Position numbers and translations under genes: made by a program. From the NCBI RefSeq assembly GCF_035222275.1, contig NW_026946359.1, positions 2,790,001-2,854,000 on the forward strand: a stretch of 64,000 nt of DNA, given 5' to 3'. The notes under the pieces are model-generated. The model was given only the letters and a program-made list of their open reading frames with translations. It was not told where the DNA came from and ran no database searches. Positions 30,175 to 41,107 of this stretch are shown here, piece after piece. Position 1 is the stretch's first letter, and every line of letters starts with the position of its first letter. This DNA comes from Podospora bellae-mahoneyi (Eukaryota; Ascomycota; Sordariomycetes; Sordariales; Podosporaceae).

Positions 30175-31944
30175 TCAGAGAACAGCTCCGGCAGAGTGTC
30201 TCCGCTGGGGGACACGGGGGACTTCGACCTCGAGGAGGTTTCTGTCGTCGTTGTCGTCGACGGCGCTCCCGTCTGCGGCTCCGTAGGCCATGTCGGATTT
30301 GGAGTCGAGGGTTTGGTCATAGTCGTACTCGATGGTGCCGACTGGGTTGGCTTCGACCACGGTGATCACAATGGTGGGCAGCTCGTGAGGAGTAGCTGGG
30401 CGAGACTGCCTCTGGACACAGTCCTTCCAGGGGGGCATGTGGGCACCGCCGCCGATGGGGATGCCGCAGATTGGTGTGCCGACGTGTTCGACGTGGGAAG
30501 GGTCGTCGAAGCTGGAGTAGTCCATGCCTACGACGTGGTAGGGCCCGCCGGCTTTGGATCTGGTCCGAGACTCGCTGTGAGGCTGTAGCCAGGGGTAGGC
30601 TCCTTCGGGGATCGTGTTGGTGTAGCTTGCAATTGTTGCGAAGGCTGGGTTGGCAAACTGGGGCAGCTGTTGTAGCTGAGGCGGGTAGGAGGCTTGGTAG
30701 CCTTGAGGCTGTTGGTAACTGCTACTGGAAGCAGTGGGATAGTAGCTTGTCGACTGGGGAGCTACATTGCCGGTTTGAACGTATTGATTGGAATATGGGT
30801 CATAGACCCAACCTTGCTGTGTAGCTGGAGTCGAACTAGGCGCCATGGAGGCGTACTGGGCAATGGTATATTGCGTTTGGCCTTGAGAGAAGCCAGCCTC
30901 GCGAGGCAAGAGGCTTTTTTGGCTTCTATCCTTTCCAAGATCTTCTCCTTGGGAGTTCCGTCGATTGAAAAAAGACTGGCTCTTGTGCTGCCCGCGCCTT
31001 CTCCCCATCCGCCGATATCCCTGCTCGCTGGACTCGGCAAAGGTCGTGGTAGGTTGGGGTATGGCGGCAGAGCCATGGGGGGGCTTCACAGCGCGCTTGT
31101 TAGGATAGGACATACCCTCCTCTTTAGGCTTGACTTCGAAGCTGCCAAACACCCTCTCAATCTCCTTGATACGCTGGGCGATGACCTCAGCTTCGGACGT
31201 AGAACTACCCAGGCGAGGTCTAGCCACGGTCTTCTGACCCTCGACAGCATCCTCCTGATCTCTCCACCACTGGATCAACTTCCAGTCTTCAGAAGTCAAC
31301 TCCTCGTCCGAAATCTGAGGATTGAAGGGCCCGAAAACAATCCGGCAGTTGCATTTGCCCGTCTCGTGAAGGATGCGGTGATCAGCTCGCCATTCACCGG
31401 CATACAGACTCTTCAGCCGAAGCTGAACATGAGCTGCCCCGTCCTCGGTGATACTCTCACGATAGAGAGGGGGAGCAGAACTGCCTTGGGGAATGACAGC
31501 GCCAGTACTGATCACATCTCTCTCCTTACCCTTCAACTTCTTTGATTTAGCCGGCTTGACGGCGTCAAGACCGGGATCAGAGGACCGGCTTCCAACTGAG
31601 CCATCTGTGATAGCCAGCGGAGCACCATCCTTCTCATCTTTTTCTTCGGACTCGACGCCATCGACCCCGATAGCCCGGGGAGTGTTCAAGAGGCCCTGGA
31701 ATACCACTTCACAGCCACAAGCCCCATGCTCATGAAGCCAACGGTGCTCATTCTCTCTGATGATAACCCAGCGAGAATGGACGCAACGCTCACAGGCCGC
31801 GCAGCAGGTCTCGGCATAGTATGCCCTATCCGGGCGCTTGTCACAGACAGGGTTGACATGCCCTTCTGTCGTCAACGGGCAGGTGACCAACACCGGGGGC
31901 GAGCGGTGGGCACACTGGTAGACGATGTACTCTCGGATACACAT
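30175..31944 (-). CDS. Unrecognised protein with duplicated LHExGxCxC motif
   Basis: A single exon of 589 aa starts at MCIREYIVYQ. I do not recognise the family. The N-terminal 80 residues are Cys-rich (C2, C11, C22, C34, C47, C48, C51, C54), followed by RWLHEHGACGCEVVF (residues about 69-82). A second copy, RILHETGKCNCRIVF, occurs at about 190-204. The shared pattern LHExGxCxCx[IV]VF suggests a repeated metal-binding or disulfide unit. The middle is disordered and basic (YRRMGRRRGQHKSQSFFNRR), and residues about 350-470 are rich in Gln, Tyr, Ser and Pro. No signal peptide or membrane segment is seen, so a nuclear or cytoplasmic site is likely. It sits in a gene-poor stretch flanked by 21-base-period arrays. 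Confidence 0.75.
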   Translation of the reverse strand: MCIREYIVYQCAHRSPPVLVTCPLTTEGHVNPVCDKRPDRAYYAETCCAACERCVHSRWVIIRENEHRWLHEHGACGCEVVFQGLLNTPRAIGVDGVESEEKDEKDGAPLAITDGSVGSRSSDPGLDAVKPAKSKKLKGKERDVISTGAVIPQGSSAPPLYRESITEDGAAHVQLRLKSLYAGEWRADHRILHETGKCNCRIVFGPFNPQISDEELTSEDWKLIQWWRDQEDAVEGQKTVARPRLGSSTSEAEVIAQRIKEIERVFGSFEVKPKEEGMSYPNKRAVKPPHGSAAIPQPTTTFAESSEQGYRRMGRRRGQHKSQSFFNRRNSQGEDLGKDRSQKSLLPREAGFSQGQTQYTIAQYASMAPSSTPATQQGWVYDPYSNQYVQTGNVAPQSTSYYPTASSSSYQQPQGYQASYPPQLQQLPQFANPAFATIASYTNTIPEGAYPWLQPHSESRTRSKAGGPYHVVGMDYSSFDDPSHVEHVGTPICGIPIGGGAHMPPWKDCVQRQSRPATPHELPTIVITVVEANPVGTIEYDYDQTLDSKSDMAYGAADGSAVDDNDDRNLLEVEVPRVPQRRHSAGAVL

Positions 31945-34588
31945 CGTGAAGGCTTCGCTAGAGCTGGTCAGTGAAGGGCTTTCAAGTTAGGATAGGTTCT
32001 GAACACTTTACCTGGTTTTCTGACCGTTGGTCGGTCGTTTTCTTCCGCTCGTTGCGGTGTGTAGGCCTGCTTCGTGGCCGGCTTCTTCCGAGAGGCTTCG
32101 AATGGGAGATATTAAAAACTACTGGCTTCCGAACTGTTCGCAGACTGGCTATTAAGACCAACTGGCTATGATTCCGAAGCAGGACGTGGCCGTGATCGTT
32201 TGTTGGGGTAGGTTTCGCAGGAAAGGGGTCCACTTACTTGGACCACGTCGGTCTCTGTCGGTATCTGTGGGACTGTTGTTGTTCTACCACGAGAAGAAAA
32301 CATTAGCTGACTGAATAGTGAGAGAGGGAGGCCACCGAGGGTCTTCAGTTAGCCACGAGAGGCGTGGCAATGGCCGACCGAGGCTTCTAGACCCATGGGG
32401 GGTCGAGAGAAGTCGACTGGGGAGCTTCCGATGGAGATATCGGTCTAGGTAGTTCAAAGAGGCTTACAGTACGTGATTAGAGTGTAGATGAAGTGAAGGG
32501 TAATTGAGGATTGTAGAGGGATACTTACAGAAAGGTGGTGGATTGCGAGAGGGAAGAAAAAGCCCCCACTTTCTGGTGGTTGGTGTTGTGTTGTAGAAGG
32601 AAAGTCGGGGAATCCTGGACACCTAGGTAAAATACTAGGTCAGTTCCGATCTAGGAACAGAGTAATAGAACGGCAAGAACGTTGCTCCCGAAGGAGCCCT
32701 TCTATGGAGCACAATAGCTAGGTCAATGAACCGAGAGACCCAACACGTCATATGCCTAGAAGATTAACTCTGCGGTCCTTGACATGAAATTAGACCTGAC
32801 AGGGAGGAATAGGAGAGAAAATGGTAGTTAGCTATGTTTGACCTATCTTCATCCAAGCATCATACTATGCCAGCGTTCGTGAACGAGGCATATCCGTTCT
32901 TGAAAGCTATGTTGGCGTTAGAACACGCTGTGCTGTCGTTCAAGAACGCTATGCTTGAGTTCGAAGGCAATTTGCCCTCGCCTGAGCACGCTAAACCATC
33001 ATCCAAACACGAGGTATATTCGCTCCAGCGCGATATTTGGCCATTGTCCAAGTACGAGACACATACGCTCCAGCGCGACACTTGGGCGTTTTGGAACGAT
33101 AAGTAACCTCAGCCTCCTCTCTCATATGTCTCTTCTTCATGTTGTAGAAACCAAGAATCCCCAGGGAATCCCTTCAAAGGGCCTTGGTTGATTACACGAC
33201 AACTGTTACCGTATCCCTTGCTTCGCATGCCGGCGTTGTAAAAATCATTGACTTGCCAGAGCCAACGCTGGCCCAGTGGGCTTAAGGGTAAAATGCATCT
33301 TACATTATACTCCAGTTATAACGGACGAGGTAGATGGGTAGCGAAGATAGGGCCGAGACCGCGGTTACTTAGATAGCAAGCTTCTATTTATCATCTTTCT
33401 GGTCAACAAAACGCACAAGGTAGCCGGTTCTTCATCCAGAAATACAAACCGAAGTAACGAATCAGGAAGGAGAAAAGTCAACACAGTCGACCCAGCGATC
33501 AGACCAGCCAGACCAGGTTGTTAAAGAGAAATACCCGGTCAACCACTCCCGTGTCATGGTTGAGTTTAAAACTGCGCTTCAAATCGACATTTTACTCCTC
33601 CTGACTATCGACAATTAGCGAGGGCGTTGGAAGCTATGCGAAAGCACCCGGTGTAGAAGGTGGGGGATCAACAACATAGCCCCATCCACGACCTACCTAC
33701 TATAAAGGAACCTGGCTCCAAATTCTGTCTTGTCTACTCCGTCAGGCTTGAATACGACTCCTTGATATCGAGCCCGCTAAACAATTGTGCTTTGGAGGGG
33801 GGGCGGGGAGGGATTCATAGCTTGAATTGTTGAAATTCAGTCTGTAAGGGTTCGAGAGCGATGTGTTTGGGTTTGCAAATAATTTCGAGTCTGCGTGTGA
33901 GGACGATGTATCCACCGCCCGAGCATGCCAAATCTGCATTCGGGAATGTTCTATATAGGTGACCTTGCAATCGTCAGATGGTATGTGATTCTTTAGCAAA
34001 TTGGCGGCAAAATTAGCGTTTATGGGCGAAAAAATTGTTCTTGCTCACCGGTCTATAGCTAGCACTTGGCCACGCTGCTCTGGGGAAATGCCCTGTTTTG
34101 ATTGATAAAAACCCCTAAAGAAGCGCTAGGCTGCTGGATGTCTTCTTCAAGATGATATGGGCAAGCACTAGAATTGTTGAACTCAATTCTCGAAACAGTG
34201 TAGAGAAACGCTGCAAGAAAAGAGACAATAGTTTCGAGACCGCAAAGAAAATGCTACCTAGGCATACCCCACGCTATTCGGCACCCATCGAGGATATCAA
34301 AACTCGAAACTTCAACAAGCCACCTTCAAAAGGGCAGGAGCGATCACAAGGGGCAGGCACGTAATCGTCCGGTCTCCGGCATCTCACTGAAATCGGGCAC
34401 TTGGACTCGGTATCAACACTCAGCAATACGACTTCCACGTCAAGGGCATTCATCCCATGCCAGATCTGACCCACCACATGACATTCCAGGCACGGGAGAC
34501 AGAACGAGGTATTATAATACATATTCAGCATAATTGTACAACAGGACTAGGACCAAATGTTGACAAGCGGGGTATCATAGATCGCCTC
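31945..34588. other. 2.6-kb gene-poor region with second 21-base-period array
   Basis: The first part is the promoter and leader of the Cys-motif gene (-). A repeat-encoded reading frame lies at 32834-33106 and is treated as a separate repeat feature. The rest (33107-34588) shows no supported gene and is the convergent or downstream flank of COQ6. Composition is closer to AT/GC balance than neighbouring genes. Confidence 0.45.
32850..33103. repeat. Degenerate 21-base tandem array inside a 90-codon open frame
   Basis: About 11-12 units of 21 bases (occasionally 18 or 24) form almost all of an ATG-initiated frame at 32834-33106 (+, 90 aa). The peptide has heptads such as PAFVNEA, YPFLKAM, LALEHAV, LSFKNAM, PSPEHAK and YSLQRDI. 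The opposite strand is also open over the array. The frame may be a small repeat protein or only a by-product of the period; I cannot tell which. Confidence 0.7.
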
Positions 34589-36120
34589 TCAAAAGAGCTT
34601 CATCCCATTCCCGGCCGCCTGGTTCATGACAAAGGTTTTCAGGGGTCCGAGAGCGTTGACGGCGGACAGCCCCAACGATCTCAATGGCACCAGAGGTCCG
34701 CTGCCAAAGGAGTACAGCTTGTGGAGCTTATCGCAGACTCCGAGGAGGACGTGATTGGCGGCATATCGTTCAGAAACATATGACTCCAACGACATGCCCA
34801 CACCGATATCTTGCCCATGTGTAACAGCGTACTCGATGGTCTTTGCGAGACTTTGTACGTCGCCCTGACCTTGGTTCAAACCTTGACCGGCAAGCGGGTG
34901 AATGGTGTGAGCGGCGTCACCGACTAGGGCCACTCGTTCGGCAACATAGGTGTCCGCGTGTCGTAACTTCAGGGGAAAGGAAGCAACTGTGCCTTCTTGG
35001 ACGCCCGTGACAACCTGAGGAACTGCGCGGTGGTCAACAGGAGTGTGTTCCATTCTCCATGAATATTCTTCCTCTTGTCCAGATTTCTGAGTGTGCATGT
35101 ATTCCAGGTCAACTGTACTTAACGTGAAGGCAGCATTGACCATGGCGGTGAAATCCTTCGGCGAGAGGCTCTTGAGAAGGGCCGCGTTGCTCGGCGTGGT
35201 GGACCAGACCAGTGTAGAGTATTTGCCAGGCATTGGCAGCATGGCAACTGGGCCAGTCGGTAGGAACCTTTGATAAGCAATCTTGGTGAACTCACCACCC
35301 CAGCCCTCACCTTCCAATTCCACAGTCGCTACCACACCATGGCGGTTGTAATCCCATCCCTTGGCCTCGATATTCGCAAAGGACCTCACAGGGCTGTTGG
35401 CTCCATCCGCCCCAACCAGAAGCCTGGCACAGAGTTGCTTCCCCCCAGACAGCTGTACTACCGGCCATTCCCGCAGATCCAGTTCCTCTGTTTCCTCGCC
35501 GTGTGTGATATTTTCCACCCTTGTGTTGTCGAAGGTAGACACTCCACCAAGCTCCTCCAGCCGCTTCAGCAGACCAGACGTCAGATTCATGTTCTCTGTC
35601 ATGTAGGCAATTGTTGTTCCGGTATTTGGGGCAGCACCCGCCCAGTCGAATTCGATCCTAGCGCCAGTTACTCCATCCCAGACTTGCATCTCCTGATATG
35701 GCTGTACCCGGTCTCGGGCCATGTGCTCCCATGCCCCAATCTGCTCGAGAAACTTGACCGAGGAGGGCGTGAGGGAGCTGCATCGATTCGAAAACTTGGT
35801 TGGTGGAAGGCTCCATGATCTGATTTTGGAGAGATCTTGGGCTTCGACAAGGGCAACTCGGAGGTGGGAGGTGTTGGGGTTTGCGCCTGGAGAGGCTACG
35901 GTTAGAAACACCGTTCGGATGGTCAGGAATGTACAGTACGGAAAGACTCACGTAAAGCAGTCAAGAGACTGAGACCAGCAGGCCCTCCACCCACACATAC
36001 CACATCGTAGATATCCGGTCGAGGGGGAGCACTGGAGTAGTTGCGCCAGAGCGGTTGCCGAGCGCTCCGAACGCAGCTTTGGCACACATATACCGCTCGT
36101 CTTCTGAGGAGAGCTTCCAT
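34589..36120 (-). CDS. coq6: COQ6 ubiquinone biosynthesis monooxygenase
   Basis: The two-exon model is 36120-35952 and 35886-34589, with intron gtgagt...ccag. It gives 488 aa. Residues 1-33 form a basic mitochondrial leader (MEALLRRRAVYVCQS). The FAD site YDVVCVGGGPAGLSLLTAL is at about 39-56, the DG motif LLVGADGANSPVR is mid-protein, and the GD motif GDAAHTIHPLAGQGLNQGQGD is near the end. This order is that of UbiH/COQ6 flavin monooxygenases. COQ6 performs C5-ring hydroxylation of the coenzyme Q head group on the matrix side of the inner membrane, with electrons from ferredoxin. The spliced LRANPNTSHLRVALVEAQDLSK block is diagnostic. It is divergent from the DUF7053-like gene. Confidence 0.95.
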
Positions 36121-36679
36121 GTTGTCTTTGGAAGCCCAGGTGCTTTCTTGCACCAAACTGGGCCTCAATTGCTTTCAATGCTTCAACAAAAGAAGGTGGG
36201 ATGAGGTTGCGAACAAGGATCTAAGCTCCACTTTATGACATTGAGTAGAGTTTGGTAGCCAACCCTAACCCTGGTTCCGCTCGTACTTGAAAGCCATCTC
36301 GCGATTCAAACATGGCGATGGCTTTGTGAAGCTGCCAATTCAAGCTCCTTTGGTGGGACTTGCGCCGAGATAAATGATGAGATCCAGTTCAGTGGTAACC
36401 CGAGGCCAAGCTAGTGACTGCCGATGCGGCGCGACTGGTGCGTTTCACATCATCACCCGTCCGCAGCTTTCCTTGGTTCTCATTTCCTGATCCTCGCGTT
36501 ATAAGCCCACCAACTCTCATGCGCAGTGCCTCCGGTTACTAGATCTCACAACCCCATGGTCACATCAAATTCATACCAAGCGTCTGTATTGACCTAGTTT
36601 TGACTCCGCACTCGGAAACTGCAACAGACGGCCATTTACGACTCCTAAACCACCTATCCAGCTCGCACAACTCACCAAC
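36121..36679. promoter_or_regulatory. Bidirectional promoter region COQ6 / DUF7053-like gene
   Basis: A 559-base head-to-head spacer. At 36261-36272 the + strand reads AACCCTAACCCT, two telomere-type units in the orientation opposite to those at 2015. No further element is assigned. Confidence 0.5.
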
Positions 36680-37276
36680 ATGTCTTGTACGTTCCTCCTC
36701 TCTTCCTTTTACAGACAACGGACAACGGTCTAACAATCCCCAGTCCTAACCACAACCACCAACCTATCCCACTCCTCCACCCTCCCAGAAGGAACCACCC
36801 ACTCCCTCGCCCTCTCCATGCTCTCAGACTACGAATTCTTCCTCTCCTGCGACCCCGTCCTCGATTCCTTCAAACCCCTCCCACCAAATCCCTCTCCTGA
36901 CCTTCCCTCAAGTATCACGTCCCAAATCCGAACTGATACCCACCAACAACAGGGTATCTCCTACACCGTCATCGACATTGTACACACCACAATCTGGGAC
37001 TCCAAAGTCGTCAGCACGTACGAGTTCACCGACATTACCAATGGGGTCTTTGTTCGAATCAAGTCACCGATGGGGATAGTCATGGATACAGTATGGCAAG
37101 TTAGGGAGAAGCAAGATAAGAAAGGGGAGTGGGAGCTGGTGGAGGACTTGGAGATAAGGTGTAACCGGCTGTTGGTGGGTGTGGTGAAGGGGCAGTGTGA
37201 GGAGGGGTGGGGGAAGATTCATGGGAAGATGATTAAGAGGTTGGAAGAGGATATCAACAAGGCAGGTGGGAAGTGA
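36680..37276 (+). CDS. DUF7053-like (SRPBCC-fold) fungal protein
   Basis: The two-exon model is 36680-36686 and 36744-37276, giving 179 aa. The first exon has only 7 bases (ATGTCTT), then gtacgt...ccag, and the spliced start is MSFLTTTTNLSHSSTLPEG. The C-terminal part ISYTVIDIVHTTIWDSKVVSTYEF ... VRIKSPMGIVMDTVWQV ... KGQCEEGWGKIHGKMIKRLEED matches, from memory, a fungal family of START/polyketide-cyclase-like fold proteins (DUF7053). Ligand and function are unknown. The coding strand switches from very C-rich at the 5' end to very G-rich at the 3' end. Confidence 0.8.
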
Positions 37277-38422
37277 GTTGTTGAGAGAGGTACGGTAAGG
37301 TACCCAGGTAGGTAGGTTGGATTAGGTTGATTGTAACAGAAACTGTTGACGGTCGGAGTTTAGTTTAGCGCCAGAGCAAGTCTAGAAATACAGTCATAGA
37401 ACCGACTCTACAACTACACTCTACAACTACACTCTATAACTACACTCTCCAACTACACTCCATACAAAACTGGACCACTACAACTACCACTCCCCACGAG
37501 CCAATAAGCGGCCCCAGAATACCATAGCGTCAATCATCATAAGCCCAGCAAAGAGGTCGCTCTAGAAAACACACTCAAGCTGCTCCCAAGGAAAGAACGA
37601 TGTGACACGTGCACGTGAACCTACAAACGGGATTCCGCCGACCCACAACTTTGAAGCTGGCTCAAACTCCGTTTCACAACCGGACGCCCCGTTTTTCCCA
37701 AACGGATTGATGACGCTAGGCCCGTTTCAGATAAACGCCCAATCTGATCATGTCGGTGAGGCACACCTTCTAAGCTGGGAGTTTGGTTCAACAACATGAA
37801 GTGTGGTTGTGTTGTTTTTTTGTTTTGGTGATTCAGGTAAGTAATTGTTTCTGTTTTTCTTTGCTATGAGGGTTGGAAATGGGATTTGGGAGTAGGAGAA
37901 AGGGGCGCGCGGATGGAGGGACGGGATGAAAAGAGTTGGGGGATCCGAGCTGAGAATTGAGCCATGATGGAAAGAAGGGCTGGCTTACAGCCCTGATAGC
38001 CTCACGCATCAGGACATCATCCGCAGAGCCCCTCAGCTCAACGTTGACGTCATTTGGGGATTATTTGCAATTGGATTCATGGCTGACAAATCGACAGAAA
38101 TCTGTTTGGCGCTCTCACTCTTCTCTTGCCAAAGATTGGGCTTCATAGGGGACGGTCACAACCGCCCTCTTCTCAGAACGCCAAGGCTGGCTACTCTTGC
38201 CTCTCTGACAACATCCCAAAGGAGTAGTACACAAGCCTCTGGCTGTTCATGAGGTGGCGATTCTGAAGCTCCCCTCGGTAGGTAAACACTGGGCTCTCGT
38301 TGTTCCATTCCAAAGTCGAGAGTCACCTGTGATGTCGACACACCCCGGCCACTAACCACAAGCAGACCAACAACGGCAGTCTTTTATCAACAAATCTGCC
38401 ATTTTCCACCACAACAGCCAAG
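37277..38422. other. Intergenic, promoter of GCK kinase
   Basis: This holds a 13-base tandem repeat at 37405-37456 and the probable long leader of the kinase gene. Small upstream reading frames are present but not distinctive. Confidence 0.5.
37405..37456. repeat. 13-base tandem repeat, 4 copies
   Basis: The unit ACTCTACAACTAC occurs four times with two substitutions in all. It lies 130 bases downstream of the DUF7053-like stop codon. Confidence 0.85.
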
Positions 38423-41107
38423 ATGTCGAACCTCCAAGTACGCAACTCAGACTACTTCTCTTCTGCCACCCGGCAGAAGGCCATGGAGGACGCAAAGAAG
38501 ATGCAAGCATCCGTCCAAGATGAATGCGTCAAGGCCGGAAAAGAAGTACCGCCATACCTCCTTCAGGAGCTGATAGGGAAGGGAAGCTTTGGTCGGGTGT
38601 ACAAGGCGACTGATTTGAACACGAAAGCCCTGGTGGCCGTCAAAATCATCGACATTGAAGAGAGCGACACCCTCAACCCGAAATTGGCTGATACCTACAG
38701 CGAGTTCATGAAGGAAATCAGCGCCCTCAAAATCCTCAGCGACAGTGGGGCGAGAAACATCAACCTCATTCTCGATGCGCTGCCAGTCGGTCAGGCCATG
38801 TGGATGGTGACAGAGTACTGCGCTGGAGGCAGTGTGGCGACCCTCATGAAGCCGACAGCTCCGGGAGGCTTGCAAGAGAAGTGGATTATTCCGATTTTGA
38901 GAGAGGTGGCGGAGGCTGTGTATTGGGTGCACAAAGAAGGCATCATTCACCGCGACATCAAGTGCGCCAATGTGCTGGTCACAGAGAGCGGAGCGGTTCA
39001 ACTATGCGATTTCGGCGTTGCTGGCATTGTTGAAACGAAGCTTGATAAGCGGTCGACCTTTATCGGCACGCCTCACTGGATGGCCCCCGAGCTGTTCGAC
39101 CCTGTGCCTTCTTACAGCACACCCGTCGACATCTGGGCCTTTGGTTCTCTGGTGTATGAGATTGCGTCTGGTCTGCCTCCCAACGTCATGCAAGGGTTTA
39201 ACATACCCCAGCTTGGCAATTACATCAAGCATAACGCCCCACGGCTGGAAGGTGATCAGTACTCGGACCAGATCAAGGATCTTGTTGCTTTCTGCTTGGT
39301 CGAAGACCCAGCAAAGCGACCGACTATTGAGCAGGTTCAACGGCATCCATATATTGCTAATACCGAGGGCACACATCCTACCTCGAACCTTGCCAACCTC
39401 GTAAAGGCCTACAAGCTCTGGGAAGGACAGGGAGGCATCAGAAAGTCGCTCTTTGCTCCTGTTGGCGCGCAGGGCCCGTCCGACTACACGTCCACTGCTT
39501 TGGCCAACGATGAGTGGAACTTCAGCACGACAGTCGACTTTGACCAGCAGCTCATGAACACTGATGCCCAAGCAGTGTATGATGTCTACGGCACAAACGT
39601 GGAGTTTGACTTTAATGAGCAGTTTGCACCCCCTCCCAAGCAGAAAGCGCGGCGTCGCCTACCTCCCCAGTTGCAACCAGCCGTCAAGGCTCCCCTCGAA
39701 AAGCTCTTTGATCCCAACACAATCTCGGGCTACGAAGAGAACTCTCGTGCGTATTACGGCAGACCCCCACCTCCCCCAACCTCAACATCTGATCTTCCGT
39801 TGAGGGACGATTCTCTTCATTCCACCTTGCGAGAGTCCCTCATCGATCTCGACATGTCTTTCGATGGCGATGATCTCTCTCAGTTTGTCGACATCGAAAC
39901 CAACATGGAAACCATCCGCGCCGGCATGCGAGCTCCCAGCGAGTCAGATTTTGCGGAGAACACCCTCACCGCGGCCGACAGCAACAACAGCAACGACCTG
40001 AACAAGCCTCCCCGAAGTGACCCTGCAGACTTCAACCCCAACCGCCGCACCCAAGACTGGAAATTCCCCTCCATGGCAGCCCCCGCATCAGCTACATCAG
40101 AAATGTTCCGCTTCCCAGCCATCAGCGAAGACAGACCTGGCCCCCTCGCCCCAGCACCCACCAACGACCGCCCCCCTCTCATTCACCACCAAACCGATCC
40201 CTTGGGTATGCACTCAGAGCCCTACGTCGAGCTCATGACCCCCAACCAATTCCAAGACAACCGCGCCTCTGTCGGGAGTCTGATCGACCTTGACGAAAGT
40301 CTCGCCATGCCGGAGTACACAAGACCGTCAACCGCCAACAGCGACGTCGCCTCCATGGCGGGATCTGACATCGGCGGCGCCAACCCCTTTGACCTCGAAC
40401 GCCACGCCTCGCTGTATCAACCCTTCCAAACCAACAGCACCAACGGCAGCTTCGGCGGGAGTGTTGGACCACCGAGCGGCATCAGGGAACCGTCCATTTA
40501 CATATCTGACGACACGGATTTCTCTCGTCTTAGTCTGGCGAGCGCACCCGAGGATCAGATTGTGATTCCGGACTTTAGCACGCCGCCGCCGAGCAGTGTT
40601 AATGGTGGGGGTGGGGGTGGGGGCTCGAGGGCGCAGTCGAGGGCGCATTCGAGGGCGGATAGTTATGATGAGGATGGATATTCGGCTAATGAGTATGGCG
40701 GTGATTCGGAGTATCTGACTATGATGGGTGGTGGTGGGTCGACGGGGGGGAGTGGGAGGAGGTCGAGGGCGCAGAGTAATGCTAGTGTGCAGTTGCAGCT
40801 GCCGAGGATGTTGGGGATGAGCGGTAATGGGGGGGAGTATAGTGATAGGAGGGGGGAGAGGATGGTGAATGGGGGTGGGATGAACATGAATGGTGGTGGG
40901 ATGGGGATGGGTGGCGAGATGCCTGCGCTGCCAGGGCCGCCGAATGCGAGGGTGATGCAGGGGATGGCGAGTAGGGAGGAGACGAGGGAGGATGTGATGA
41001 GGTTGTTGTCGAGCTTTTCGGAGCATTTGAGCTTTGCAAATGTGCATGTTTCTGCGTTGCCGGTGAGGGCAGGGCGGAGAGGAAGTGAGACTTATGCTCC
41101 TTCTTGA
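38423..41107 (+). CDS. Germinal-centre (Ste20-like) protein kinase
   Basis: A single exon of 894 aa. The kinase domain covers residues about 45-305: Gly loop IGKGSFGRVYKA (51-62), Lys AVKII (74), catalytic HRDIKCAN (176-183), DFG (196-198), and activation segment GTPHWMAPE (215-223) typical of Ste20/GCK kinases. The N-terminal kinase position and long disordered Ser/Pro/Gly-rich tail (residues 330-820) put it in the GCK group (Kic1/Nak1, Sid1, or Neurospora MST-1 and POD-6), which works upstream of NDR kinases in septation and polarity. A final conserved block (residues about 850-880, LSSFSEHLSFANVHV) may be a partner-binding site. I cannot decide between the subgroups. The 3' quarter of the gene is extremely G-rich. 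Confidence 0.92.
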   Translation: MSNLQVRNSDYFSSATRQKAMEDAKKMQASVQDECVKAGKEVPPYLLQELIGKGSFGRVYKATDLNTKALVAVKIIDIEESDTLNPKLADTYSEFMKEISALKILSDSGARNINLILDALPVGQAMWMVTEYCAGGSVATLMKPTAPGGLQEKWIIPILREVAEAVYWVHKEGIIHRDIKCANVLVTESGAVQLCDFGVAGIVETKLDKRSTFIGTPHWMAPELFDPVPSYSTPVDIWAFGSLVYEIASGLPPNVMQGFNIPQLGNYIKHNAPRLEGDQYSDQIKDLVAFCLVEDPAKRPTIEQVQRHPYIANTEGTHPTSNLANLVKAYKLWEGQGGIRKSLFAPVGAQGPSDYTSTALANDEWNFSTTVDFDQQLMNTDAQAVYDVYGTNVEFDFNEQFAPPPKQKARRRLPPQLQPAVKAPLEKLFDPNTISGYEENSRAYYGRPPPPPTSTSDLPLRDDSLHSTLRESLIDLDMSFDGDDLSQFVDIETNMETIRAGMRAPSESDFAENTLTAADSNNSNDLNKPPRSDPADFNPNRRTQDWKFPSMAAPASATSEMFRFPAISEDRPGPLAPAPTNDRPPLIHHQTDPLGMHSEPYVELMTPNQFQDNRASVGSLIDLDESLAMPEYTRPSTANSDVASMAGSDIGGANPFDLERHASLYQPFQTNSTNGSFGGSVGPPSGIREPSIYISDDTDFSRLSLASAPEDQIVIPDFSTPPPSSVNGGGGGGGSRAQSRAHSRADSYDEDGYSANEYGGDSEYLTMMGGGGSTGGSGRRSRAQSNASVQLQLPRMLGMSGNGGEYSDRRGERMVNGGGMNMNGGGMGMGGEMPALPGPPNARVMQGMASREETREDVMRLLSSFSEHLSFANVHVSALPVRAGRRGSETYAPS

